Source of the DNA: Hansfordia pulvinata
Taxonomy: Eukaryota; Ascomycota; Sordariomycetes; Xylariales
NCBI GenBank assembly: GCA_006538405.1
Contig: BJKQ01000006.1
Span: 496,001-560,000, forward strand
DNA length: 64,000 nucleotides
Direction of reading: 5' to 3'
Numbering within the stretch: position 1 is the first letter of the stretch; each line of letters begins with the position of its first letter. The translations under genes and the position numbers were made by a program. Below are positions 42,859 to 54,580 of this stretch, in pieces. The notes under the pieces are model-generated. The model searched no databases. It was not told the origin of the DNA and was given only the letters and a program-made list of their open reading frames with translations.

Positions 42859-45800
42859 ATGGGTTCGCGCTTCGCGGTGCCCGACGGCCGGCCCGCGCAG
42901 CAGCCCGGCTCCGTGACGAAGCGGTGGGATCGCGACGAGCTGCGCCGGTGCGGTGCTATTGGTGGGTTTTCTGATCATCACTCCCTCCCCTCCCCTTTTC
43001 TTCTCTTCTCCTCTCTTCTCTCCCTTTCCTCTTCTTCCGGACGCGACTCATGAACGACCTGGCTGACTCTATCCCGCCGGCCCAGGCACCTCGGGCCCGT
43101 ACTGGCCGAACCTGGGCGGCGAGGTGCACCCGCTGCTGAGCCGGTGGGCGCGCGGGACCGACGCGACGCTGCGCGCCGAGCTCGAGCAGCCTCTGCGCCT
43201 GGCGGGCCGCCTGCTCGAGTCGCCCGGCGCCCTGGCCTGGGTCTCGGACTTTGTCGTCGACGACATTTTCGTCGACGAGTACCCGGGGCAGCAGCAACAT
43301 CACCGCCATCATCATCACATCTCGGACATGGACGGTGGAGGAGGAAGAGAAGGAGAGACGGAAGAAGAAGAGAGTCGCTCCAGACCCACCAGACCCAACC
43401 CACCGTCCGCCATCGCGCGCCACCACCAGCCGAGCCGCTGCGCGTGGGCGGACGAGGCGCAGAGGCGGCGGTGGCGGGCGCAGGCGGCGCGCGAGCTGCG
43501 GTCGGCCGACATGGGCCGGGCCGTGAGCTGGTCGCTCGACGCCGACATGTTCCGCGCCTGCGGCTGGGTCGGCTACACGTGCCGGCACCCGCGGCCCCGG
43601 GGCCTGCCGCTCGACGAGCTCGACCACTACGAGACCATCCGCGACTTTGACGCAGCAGCCGCCGCCGCCGCCGCTGCTGCTGCCCAGGCCGATGTCGAGG
43701 CGAGGGCGGGGACTGCTGAGAAGGGGGTTGTTGGTGGTGATGGTGCTTCTTCTCTTGAGAGGGGAAAAGGGGGGAGGAGCAAAGTCAAGGGGCATCGTCG
43801 GGGGGGTTGCTCCTCGTCGTCGATCTCGGCTACTCTGCGGAGTAGAAGCGGCAGCAGCGGCAGCAGCGGAAATCCCCACCGCTTCCGCTCCCAGGAGGTC
43901 CTCGTCACCTCGGAGCTGCCGGCCCGGATGGCGGAGCTGCGCGCGCAGGGGCGGGCCGACGGCGAGGAGTACCTGCTCACGGCCTTTATGGCGGCCGTCA
44001 CGGTGTTGCACGAGTGCGTCTTGCCTTTTTCACATCACGTCATCTTCCTCTGGTCTCTTGTGTCTCCTGCCTGACTTTTCCCCATCCACGATGAGAACCC
44101 TCGGCTGACCACGCCCGCCCACAGGATCGGACACGTCGTCTACTGGCGCGACCGGCGGGCGCTGACGCCCTCGCTGAGCGAGCCCTATTACGGCGCCGAC
44201 CTAGAGATGGAGCTGGGTGACAGCTTGGTCGCCGCCGTCTTCGGCGGGTGGCGGCCCGTGCCCGTGCGCTTTCCCCAGCAGCGGCAGCGGCAGCATCGGC
44301 AGAGAAGGGAGGGGAGGGAAAGGGAGGAGCAGGACCGACAGCACCACGATTCGAGCAGCGATGACGATAGCAGCGACAGTGGGGAGGAAGAGGGAGAACA
44401 GGACGCTGCCCCATCGCCGCCGCCTGCTGGCTTCCACGTCCGCGACGGCCTCGCCTGGCGCCAGTCTCTCTCGTGGGACCACCACCGCATGCGGCCCAAG
44501 AACCGCGCCCACTACTCCATCCCCGTGTCATAGTGAGTCTGCCTTTTTTTGTGTCTGCTGTCTTCAACCGAGATCATCTCTTTCGTTATTGGTGGTGTGG
44601 GCTGGATACAGGTCCGTGGTCTCTGCCCTTCCATGGTTTGATGCCAGAAAAAAAAGGGGGAGGGATGTCAATCCGAGCCCCGGTTTTCAACTCTCCACCC
44701 CCCCGATTCCCCATATCCTCTATATCCCGCTTCCCACCCACCAGCAGAATAGAAGCAGGAAACAAAAGCTGACCCTCTGTCCTGAATAAAAGCATAGCGC
44801 GTCTCTTCGACGCCTCGGCCTGGCCCGCCCCCGTCCCCGGCCCACCCCACTCGCCTCCCACCTCCACATCCACATCACCACCACCACCACCATCGTCAAC
44901 GATGACTAATTCGGCGGTCCTGCGGCTGGTCCGCCCGGCGGCGCTGACCTCGGGCCCCAGCGCCCTGCAGCCCGTGGGCCTGCTGGCCTCGCTGGCCGCC
45001 GAGGGCCGCCACGCAGCCGCCGCCCTGCCCGACATGCAGCCCGACTGGGCCGCCTCCGCGGGGCACCACCACCGCTTCCCGGGCTGTGGCGACGATGACG
45101 GCGACGACGACGGCAGCGGCGACGGCGACTATAACAGCGACATCGACGGCGGCGGGTCAGATTCGCAGACCGACTGCTCCTCCTCCTCCGGGGGATCCGA
45201 AAGCAGTAGTGGCAGTCGCAGCGGCAGTGGCAGTGAAAGCGGAAGTAGAAGTGGGAGTATCAGTAGCCGTCGTGACAGCGGCTCCTCGACGGCGTCATCG
45301 TCACGATCGTCACGGTCGTCATCATCGTCGCCTTCGTGGTCATCGTCAGCCGCGGCGGGCGTGTGCTGGTCCTGGCGCCGCAGCCCCGGGGCGCCCTTCC
45401 GCATCCCCAGTTCGACGGGCCCGTCTGGCCCGACATGGACCTGCCCGTCGCCCCCGAGGGCGCCGTCCGCGAGCCCCGGCCCGCGAGGCCGAGGGGGCGG
45501 CCGCGTCTGCCTCTTCGTCTGCGTCTGTGCCTGCGTCTGTGTCTGACTCTGCTGATGTTCCTGTTGCTGTTGCTGTTAGAGGTGGTGGTGCGTCGTCGCC
45601 TGCTGCTGCTGCTGCTGCTGCTGGGGAAGTGGTCGGAAAGGGGGGCAGGTCAAGGAGGTAGAAGTGCGGGTGCAAACGAGCGCGGACACGGCGACGGCGG
45701 AAGAACCGGCGGACACGGCGTCAGCGGTGGCGGTGATCTCCGGCCCCGCCGCCACTGTCGAAGACCCGGCGGTGGAAGCGCCACGGCCCCATGGTCACCC

Positions 45801-46206
45801 CGACTCTGCTGCACCCGGTGCCAACTACGTGCCCGGCGTCCGCTCCGACCTCGCGGGTCCCCGGGCCGATCGTGCCCCGCCCCTTGAGGCAGCCGCTTCG
45901 CCACCCACGGCAGCAGCGCCGCCGATCCCGACGCGCCGGCCCGGCGACGGACAGCGGCAGCAACAGCAACAGCAACAGACGCCGCCACCGCCGCCGCGGA
46001 GCCAAGGGCGAGACCAGCGCTGTCAGCAACACCACCACCACCAGAACCACCAGCGCAAAGTAAGCAGCGGCGGCAGTGGCGGCAGCATGGGCTACGAGAT
46101 TTCCGTGGACGAGCTCAAGAAGCGCCTGTCGAGCCTGATCGGGGTGTCACTGTGCGAGCTCGAGAGGCTGTTCGAGGCCACCTCGTCATCGTCGGGTTGT
46201 GCCTGA
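42859..46206 (+). CDS. putative zinc metallopeptidase-like protein with HEIGH motif
   Basis: Exons 42859-42961, 43086-44013, 44125-44532 and 44793 onward join in phase. The intron between exons 2 and 3 splits the Glu codon of a motif that reads TVLHEIGHVVYW after splicing (His343 to His347). HExxH is the zinc-binding signature of zincin metallopeptidases. Downstream, EPYYGADLEMELGDSLVAAV and FGGWRPVPV may carry the third ligand. The rest has long low-complexity inserts (poly-Ala, poly-His, Ser/Asp/Glu). From 44793 the straight frame stops at 45546 (730 residues). The sensible-looking C-terminal segments (GRVLVLAPQPRGALPHPQFD near 45355, EISVDELKKRLSSLIGVSL near 46095, ending 46206) lie in successive -1 frames. 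The gene may therefore be frameshifted or have further introns. Substrate and location are unknown, and there is no signal peptide. Confidence 0.55.
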
Positions 46207-49200
46207 GTCCGGAGAGGCGGTAAAAGGGGAGAGCGTGTGTAATAGGGGGCTTGCCAGTATTCGTTGATAATCTTCGTTACTTTGAAGCGAGGCGAATTGG
46301 CTATCATCAAGGTTTCTTAGCGTTTTATTCTTAATTTCTATGCCGAGATCAGAGTATAGCCGCGAAGAAGTTGGTGATTCGGTTGTGCGAGGCACAAGAC
46401 TACGAGTGATGTTAGTTTGTAATACAGATAAGGCCGGTGCCATCTTCCATCTATCCTCTCTCCAAGATGAGCAGATCTCCTCGCCTGGTCCTTCCCCGTA
46501 GGTACCTTGTGCGATCGCCCTGAACCGGACAGCCATGCCGGTGATAACGCAGAAGCAACCGGGCTGTACACGCAGCCGCCACGACGAGGCTCGATCCCGC
46601 GCGGAGCCGGGGTCGGGGCGGACCTCGCTCTGGTCTCTGTGTTACGCGATCGGCGCCAGCGCCCAGCACTCGTAGAGCGAGGCCGGGCCAGGTGACGACT
46701 GCGGAGTCTCGCGGTCTCGCGGCGATCGCCGGCCCGGTCTCTCTGGGGGGTATGCTGTCACTGTCGCTGTCGCTATTCTTCCTTTTTTTTTTCTTCTTCT
46801 TTGCTCCCTTTTCTTTTCTGTTCCATTTCTGACCCTTCCATGGCAGTAGACCCAGTCACCGCGTCCTACGATCTGCTCACCGACATGCCCCGGACTTGTG
46901 CGAGCACTCTCTTCGCCCGTCCCCGCCCCCACAGCCTCCCGTTACCGGGGTCCTTGCTCCAGGGATGGTGCCTGTTAGGCGGGTCCCCAGTCAACGTGGT
47001 GGTGGGATCCTCTCCCCCCCTTTCACAGATTTTTCTTTTTTGTGTGTTCCCGCGACCCCAGCGGTGGCAGTGTCCGTATGTTTTTACGAGCGTGGCCCCG
47101 AGAGTCGAAGGAAAGAGTCGCGAGATACAAATCAGACAGAGCGAAGAATCGAGGCAGGCCCCGCCAGCCCAGCTGAGAAACAGTGACGTCAGGGGCTGCA
47201 ATCGTCGCTGTCTATGTCTCTTCAGTGGGAGGTTTCTTTGTTTGCGGCCATCCGCTTGTGTCTCACCCGGATCAGTTGATGACAATTTCAATTTCTACGG
47301 GCTCGTCCTTTTGAACCCCCCGAGAGAGAGAAAGAGGTCCGAACGGGGAGGGGGCGCAGCGGCCTGGCTGGTCCGCACACAGTCGGTCTCTCCTGTCCCT
47401 CCCTCCCCGAGTTTCTCTGCCCGGATCGGCGGGCGCACAAGCAAAGCGGCGGCCGTGGCTCGGCCGACCGTCGAGAGAGAGACGCCCATCCATTTCTGCT
47501 CTCTTTCTTCTCGTTTGAGCGAGAATTCCTGTCTTTCTTCTGGACTCAGCCCCCATTTCAAGATGATGATGATACGAAACCGGCAGCGATAGGCAGCATC
47601 AAGTGACATAGGATGGGGATAGGCGCATGTCTTGGCTCCTCAAAGGCGCGGCATGTGAAATGACGGGAGGCGGGCGGCGGGGAAGCCGGGGGCCAGCCCT
47701 ACGCGCGCGTTGCATGGCTTGGTTCTACGGATCACGGGTGTCGTTGGAATATACTCGTACGAGTACGTGAGTGTGTGCGACGGTTCACGGCCGCAGGAAG
47801 GGGGAAGAAGTAATAAGTGGTGGCTGCAGGATACTGAACTGAACTGACTGCCTGCGCATCGAATCACATGGGGCGCGTACGACTCGAGTACTCCACATGG
47901 ATGTGCGCGAGGGCCCTGCAGGACCACCCCCCTCTCCCCGGGAGATAGAGAGTAGGCCTGTCACTTGAGGCTTGAGAGAGAGAGGAGACATGGCTGCAGT
48001 GAGAGACACAGGGCGGCGACGGCTGGAGGGGTCGAGACTGGGGGGGAGGCATTTGATTCGAGCGGAGGGTAGGCAGGGCGGGCATGGCATGGCATGGACG
48101 AGGTTCCGTCGCAGATGCGGGCATGAATGACATGGGTGCTATCACCAGGAGGCGAGCCAAGAAGCCTTATCAGAGGAGACCTACATGCGAGTAATAACAG
48201 GAGGAAGGGCTTATAAGCTGCATCCTCCGCTATCGCAGGCGGGCACTTTTATCACACGGCGGCAGAGAAGCCAGTGCGCACACAGTGTTTATAATTGGTC
48301 TACCTGCTTCCTCGTACTTGTACGAGTGGTCGACGGCTCGGGCAGGAAGCCGAGGCTGACGAGTCCCGGCCGACATCCGCCGCGGCGACTAACAACGGAA
48401 CCACGTTTGAACGCTACCTGATTAGTGCAAGTAAAAAGGTACCAGCATCAGGTACTCCAGCCGTGATGCGGCACCGTGTCCACCGCCCACGAGGGTCCCT
48501 GTGGATGGCCCCGAGCCAGCAACCGCCTGCCCAATGCGCTGATGACCTCCGTCAAGTCGGAGTCGGCGGCATGCCGATCAGACATCCATTGAGATCGGAC
48601 CCAATCCGCACGCAGATGGGCATCCAAGTCGACGCATGCGCCCGCGGAGCCGTACCAAGTGTGCAAGTATATACTCGTAGAGCCCGGACCGAGCGCTCGC
48701 ACGTTCCGGCTGCATTGGGACGGGTCCCACCGTCAAAGCCCACGAGTGTAAGGAGTACGGAGTACTTGTGCGAGACGACAGAACGGAGGTGATGAATGAG
48801 CCCGGCGTCTGTCTTCTCGATCCGGACACGGCAGCAAATTTGCAGCGACTTGATACGCTAGCCTGCAAGACGCGCTACTACGGATGCAGCTCTAGCGCGG
48901 AACTGGGTCCAAGGTGAGAATCGACCGGGGTCGTACGTACGATATCTGTGCCGCTGTCCGTGTAATATGATTGGCCGGCTTCATCCGGCGATGCCCACAT
49001 TGGATGGATGGGTGGATGGATGCACTGCACACTCTTGTTTTCCGCATGTGCCAGGATGGCACAGACGGCCTGCCAGCTTTTTTTCCCCCTCTCGCCTCTT
49101 CTGTCGCTGCTGCTTCCCACCCCACATCACACACGCTACTCGTAGACTGGCGCCTCGCTTTCTCTCTCGGTCCCACTTGTTTGATTGATGACTCTTGTCC

Positions 49201-50268
49201 GCCTCGCCAAACGCTGCCGCCCGATGGATTAGCAGCTGTCTTGTTCTTGCGACGCTGCGTCGGCCCCCATCCTACTACTCTTCCCGAGTATCACGTCCCA
49301 GGGGCAAGGAGAAGAGACGGGGAATCCCATGCAAGTCACCACACGGCGAGGAGAGCTGGTGTCTATGGAGTGCTCGTAGGACAATGAGGCAGCCTACCTC
49401 GCTACTCGCACCCAGGCTTGTCCACGAACCTGATAAGCAGCCGTCCGTACCAGTAGAACCCATGCGAGCGGCCACCGGCCAGAATCGGCACGACCCAAAC
49501 AAAAAAAATCGGAACCATCCATGGCTCTCTTGTCTCCGTGCAGCCCCGACGGAGGCGCGTGCGAGTGCGATCTCGCAGACTCGCCCACTGTGCGCTCCCA
49601 GTCCAGTGACGGCGGGCGCATGATCTCCCATCCCCCACCACACCACCGCACCTCCACACCAACAACTCCGCACCGCACTGCAGTTCCTTGTGCCACTCAT
49701 CACCCATCCAAACAACCTCGTGCACTCTTCTGATCAATTGCCTTGGGAGGCGAGACATGGGGCAAGCTTTTCCACTAAAACGAGTTTCGACCAGCGATGC
49801 CGCGGCGCAGTGCACCGACAGATGTGCAACCCGCCCAACCGCCCAAGCGCAGCGCTGTCCATGATTATTACTTATTGAGTAGATAGTTGGTCAGGAGCGA
49901 ACGGTGAGGGTGGGAGCGCCAAGTCGGGAGAGTGGCACACGCAGCGCCGTTATCGCAACAACAAGGGAGAGAGAAAAACAGACAGGGTAGACGCAAAAAG
50001 GGCAAAGAGTTTGATTGGTGGAGAATGGAAGAGCGCAGATCCCCGCCTTGGGTCAGGAGCAGCAGCAACAACACTCGAGCAGCACACGACAAAGACCATT
50101 GCGGGCGGGCGGCGCGGTGGAGCACCTGTTTCGCTTGAGTCAATCGGGGGATGTTGTCATCCTCGACTCAAGTGGCAACATCGGGCACGCACTCAAGTAA
50201 GTCAAGGCAGTGTGCATGGCATGGCATGGCAGTCCCTTCCTGCCTGACACTGTTCGACAACTCGTACA

Positions 50269-50339
<71 letters not shown>

Positions 50340-52835
50340 ACACACACACACGCACGCAGACACACGCTGTCAACCAATGTCAGAGTCTGGGATCGGTTAG
50401 GTGTCGGGAGGAGGAGGATGACGGGCAGCTGGCTGATGAAGAAGGGGGAGATTGCATGTCAGGGCTCTCTCTCTCCATCCATCCTTGGGGCTCGCTCGCG
50501 CGTCAACCGCGGCTCCCTCTTTCAAGACGGAGGGGAGCATGGTCGCGTGCGCACGGCATCCTGTCCGCACCAGCCCGGCCACCCAGCCAGATCTGGGAGC
50601 TAACTCGAGCTGGACTGTGAGAGTGGCGCAAGAGAGAGAGAGAGAGAAAAAGATCCTGGCGAGTGGCAGCCGGGACGGTTTAGCGTGGGTGTAGGCGATC
50701 GTGGCAATAAAACGGGGGGGGGGGGGGGGAGGCTTTTCAGTTGTGGATCCGCCGCCCAGACCCACCGCTCTCTCTGCTGCTGCTCCGATCGGCGGCGGGG
50801 CCCGGCTGTACGTAAAAGTCGACAGGTGTGCTCGCCCGGCCTCACGAGTCTGTCTCGTAGGTACTCCACCGTGCAATAGCCCGAACCCATGGAGCCCACT
50901 TGCCGCTCGATGGAAATCCATGCCATCCATGTACGAGTACCCGTAGTGCCGCGCTACTCGTACCTGCGAGTACCTAAGTACCTTATCCGATGGTCGGCCC
51001 CGCTCTTCTTCAGTGGCATTCAACGGCGACGCGAACAGCCACATTGTTCCACGGGCCGTCTTCAAGGCGATCATTCTGCTTCTCCCAAACCACGTTTCCG
51101 TCCTCCAGCAAGCTTCCCCTCATTAATCCCACCCGCAAGCAGGCGCACAAATGCCTGCTCACTGGCATCGTGCTGCAATCGTGCGCGCGCATTGTCCGCT
51201 CTTCGGATCGGGGACCCGACCCTGCATCATCATCATCATCATCAAAGGCCCCATCTGGGACGAGGAGGGGGCCCGAGATGGCCAGAGGGTCTTCCATTGT
51301 CTGACGGCGATTCCGGCGTCTGCTGCGCTGCATGCCGAAGGGGGATCAGGCCAGGCCAGGTCAGGGCTTCCTTGGTATTGTGTCGAGGCTGGCCTGCCTT
51401 GCGGGGACAGGTGTCGAGCGCATTGGACGTCGAGTCGCACCCGAGCCGCGCCCCTCCATCGCCCATACGAGTGTGTGTGTGTGTGTGTGCGCGCACCCGC
51501 ATCGCATATCCCCGGAGGGCTGCCTTGTGGGAGTGGAGGGGGAGCTGGACAAGGCCGGGGCGACCGTGGGCTCGTGCGGGCAACATCGAGGTGCGACGGA
51601 GCACTTGCAGGAGGCCCGTCTGGCCCTCTCCCATCACCCTCTCTATCCCCGGATCCCGATATCCATCCATGTCCCAAGTCGAAGTGCCATGCAGCCAGCC
51701 AGCCAGTCCGTCAGTCGCGCACTGTCCAGCCAGGACTACCATGGCCTGCGGGAGGGGCATCCACTTGTTGTCAGCCTGCCGCTCTGCATGTGGTCTGCTC
51801 TGCCGCCCGAGGAGAACCTCAGGTAAGGTACGAGTACTCGTACTAAGCGGGCCATCAATGGCATGCAGGCATCCATCTTCAATTGGATTAGGTAGGTAGG
51901 TACATGTACCCGTAGCCGCCCCCGGCCCCGGCCCCGGGGCTGTATCGTAGTAGCACGCTGCAAGGCTGGAAGTGGACTGGACTGCCCAGACTTCCCACCC
52001 GTACCATGGCCTCTGTGCCTCTGTGCCTCCATACCTCCAGACTGGGGCTGGACGGGCTGCCATGCTCCGTTTGGGGCTGGCGTCTGTAACGCCGTAATGC
52101 ACTGGACATACTCCCGCGTACAGAACCAAGACCCCTCCGCCCCACCGCTTCCCGGGCTGCACTGTCTATGGCACCCGCCCGCCCGTATCGCCTAACGGAT
52201 ACAGCCCGGGTGGTGGTGTTGCCCTCCACTGGCACGACTGGCACCCTGGTGCGTCCACATTCATGGATCCATGGACGGATGGTAGCGGAGTATCCACCCC
52301 AAGTCCCGGACCTGACTACCAGCGCTAAGAGAGGTACGTGGGGCTCTGGCCCAAAACTAGCAGAGCGCACTGTCTCGACTTTTGGTCTCGTCCTCCGTGG
52401 CGCACACACACACACACGCACGCGCGTGTGTGTGCTCCCACTCGGGACGCTCTCGCCCAACGTCCCGTCGTCCTACTTCTTAAACCTCTTTCCCCCCTCG
52501 CCCTCCTCCCGCCCATCTCGTCCCTTTCGCTTCACCACATAGTTCCATACATACCCCTAGCATTCGTCTGCTCTATAAACAACCGTCGCTTCTCCCTGCG
52601 CTCCCCGTGACTCGCCCTCCCCAACGCCCTCACCCGCGCGTCCCCGTACCCCACACGTGCGAACCTACACTAGCAGGAGGAAACCCGGCCTCGCTGAGAG
52701 CCGCCCTGTCGCCATACTTCCTGACGCTTGCCTGCCCCGTCCATCTTTCTGCCCCGCGGAGAAACTGGTCCCGGTCTGCATTCGTGCTCGAGTGTGGTGT
52801 CAGCCGTCGTAAGACTTTTGCCAAGTCGAGAAGCA
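46207..52835. other. long gene-free, microsatellite-rich region
   Basis: 6.6 kb without a gene I can support. Frames of 100-300 codons occur on both strands but overlap one another and show no domains. The region contains a long CA repeat, CATCAT repeats (51227-51243), GTGTGT/CACACA tracts (51473-51490, 52405-52435), a 13-G run near 50717 and numerous TACGAGTA-type palindromes (47751-47768, 50932, 50959, 51829-51843). Confidence 0.5.
50271..50370. repeat. CA dinucleotide microsatellite
   Basis: An almost pure (CA)n tract of about 80 bp with a single CATA interruption and a CGCACGCAGA tail. It produces artificial Thr-His or Cys-Val open frames on both strands. Confidence 0.95.
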
Positions 52836-54580
52836 ATGGTCCTAACCAAGCAGAGATCTTCTCGAACCGACGATGACTTCCCCACCGTTCAACTCTTCCT
52901 ACTCGGTCAGTTCTACCTACCTAACCCCTCCCACACTTCACACCCGTTCATTGCCTCGGGCTGAGGACCACACCCCCATATGCTGACCCCCTTCTCCAGC
53001 CATTGTGCGCCTCGCCGAGCCCATCGCCCTGACTTCCATCTTCCCCTACGCCTGGGCCCTCGTCAAGGACTTCAACGTCGGCAACGGCGAAAATGCCTCC
53101 TTCTACGCCGGTCTTCTTATCTCTTCCTTCTCCCTCGCCGAGGCCGCCATGGGCATGTACTGGGGCGGCCTGTCCGACAAGATAGGCCGCAAGCCCGTCC
53201 TCCTCGTCGGCTGCTTTGGCACCATGCTCAGCCTCGTCCTCGTCGGCTTTGCCACCAACATCTGGGTCGCCCTGGCCGGCCGTGCTTTCGGCGGCCTCCT
53301 CAACGGCAACATTGGCGTCATCCAAACCATGGTCGGCGAGCTGGTCAAGAAGCCGGAACATGAGCGTGAGTCGCGCCCCATAACCCCCGTTCTGGCACCC
53401 TTTTCTGTGCTGACTTGCCTGACTAGCTCGCGCCTACTCTGTCATGCCCTTTGTCTGGTCCATCGGCACCATCATCGGCCCCGCCATCGGCGGCCTGTTC
53501 GCCAATCCCCACCAGTCCTTCCCCGACCTCTTCCCCAAGGGCTCCTTGTTCGCGGCGTTCCCCTACCTGCTTCCCAACCTCGTCTGCGCGGCGCTGCTCC
53601 TCGTCAGCATCGTCCTCGGCTACTTCCTGCTGGTCGAGACGCACCCCGACCTGCAGCCGCGGGTCGACCAGCTGCAGGACAAGACGTATGTGTCGGACGA
53701 GACGCCTCTGTTGGAGACCGCCGACGCCATCAAGCAGCCGGCTGTGGATCTTCGGGCCGAGACGTACGGCACCATTCGGCGCAGCGGCGAGTTCCAGCAC
53801 GAGGCGGGATGCGCCACGGCCCCCGCGAAGAGCGGCACCATCTACACCAAGCGCGTCATGGCTCTCATCCTGAGCCTGTCCATCTTCACCTACCACTCCA
53901 TGAGCTACGACCACCTCCTGCCCATCTTCTTCGAGGACGACAAGGTGGCGGCCAGCCCCGTCGACGGCTCGCTCCTCGCGTCCTTCAACCCCTTCTACTC
54001 CCCCGGAGGTCTCGGCCTGTCGATGCAGAAGGTGGGCATGATCCTGGCGGTGAACGGCGGCATCGCCCTGTTCGTGCAGGCCGTCGTGTTCCCCATCGCT
54101 GCCAGCAAGCTGGGGGTCTTCCGGCTCTTCATCCTCGTGACGGTCCTGCACCCCATTGCGTACGCCATTGTCCCCGCCCTGGTCCACATGCCGGATGCGC
54201 TGCTCTACCCGGCCATCTACTTCTGCTTGACCGTGCGCAACCTGCTGTCCATCATCCTCTACCCTCTGCTCCTGATCCTCCTCAAGGAGGCCACGCCCAC
54301 CCCGAGCATGCTCGGCAAGATCAACGGGCTTGCGGCCAGCGCTGGCGCTGCTTGCCGCATGATGGCGCCCCCCGTGGCTGGGCTTCTGTACCAGATTGGC
54401 GAGGACGTGGACTGCACTGGTCTGGCCTGGTACGCCAGTGCTGCCGTTGCCATTGTCGGCGCCTTCCAGTGCTTCTCCATCAAGAGGGAGCGCAACGAGG
54501 ACTGCTCGGAGGAGTGCGGCAGTGCTGTCAACAAGCAGCCCACCATCAACGTCGAGGAGGTTTACAGCGACGACGAGTAG
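52836..54580 (+). CDS. major facilitator superfamily transporter
   Basis: Three exons: 52836-52905, 53000-53365 and 53427-54580 (GTCAGT and GTGAGT donors; CTCCAG and ACTAG acceptors), 529 residues in phase. Near the N-terminus DDDFPTVQLFLLAIVRLAEP opens the first membrane helix. The MFS motif A appears as GGLSDKIGRKPV (about 78-89) between helices 2 and 3. About 12 hydrophobic segments are visible, with a long charged central loop (about 230-290, TYVSDETPLLE and following). The C-terminal tail is acidic (EEVYSDDE). The sequence style resembles the fungal/plant ZIF1-like group of drug:H+ antiporter-type MFS proteins; the substrate cannot be told from sequence. The second intron is only 61 nt, and the retained form adds an in-frame read into another frame. 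Confidence 0.9.

Noticed and set aside
42956..44011. 351-codon minus-strand frame
   Set aside because: Antisense shadow of exon 2 of the metallopeptidase-like gene; the plus-strand exon has phase-consistent splice sites and a motif.
50140..50620. Cys-Val and Thr-His repeat proteins in several frames
   Set aside because: They are translations of the CA microsatellite.
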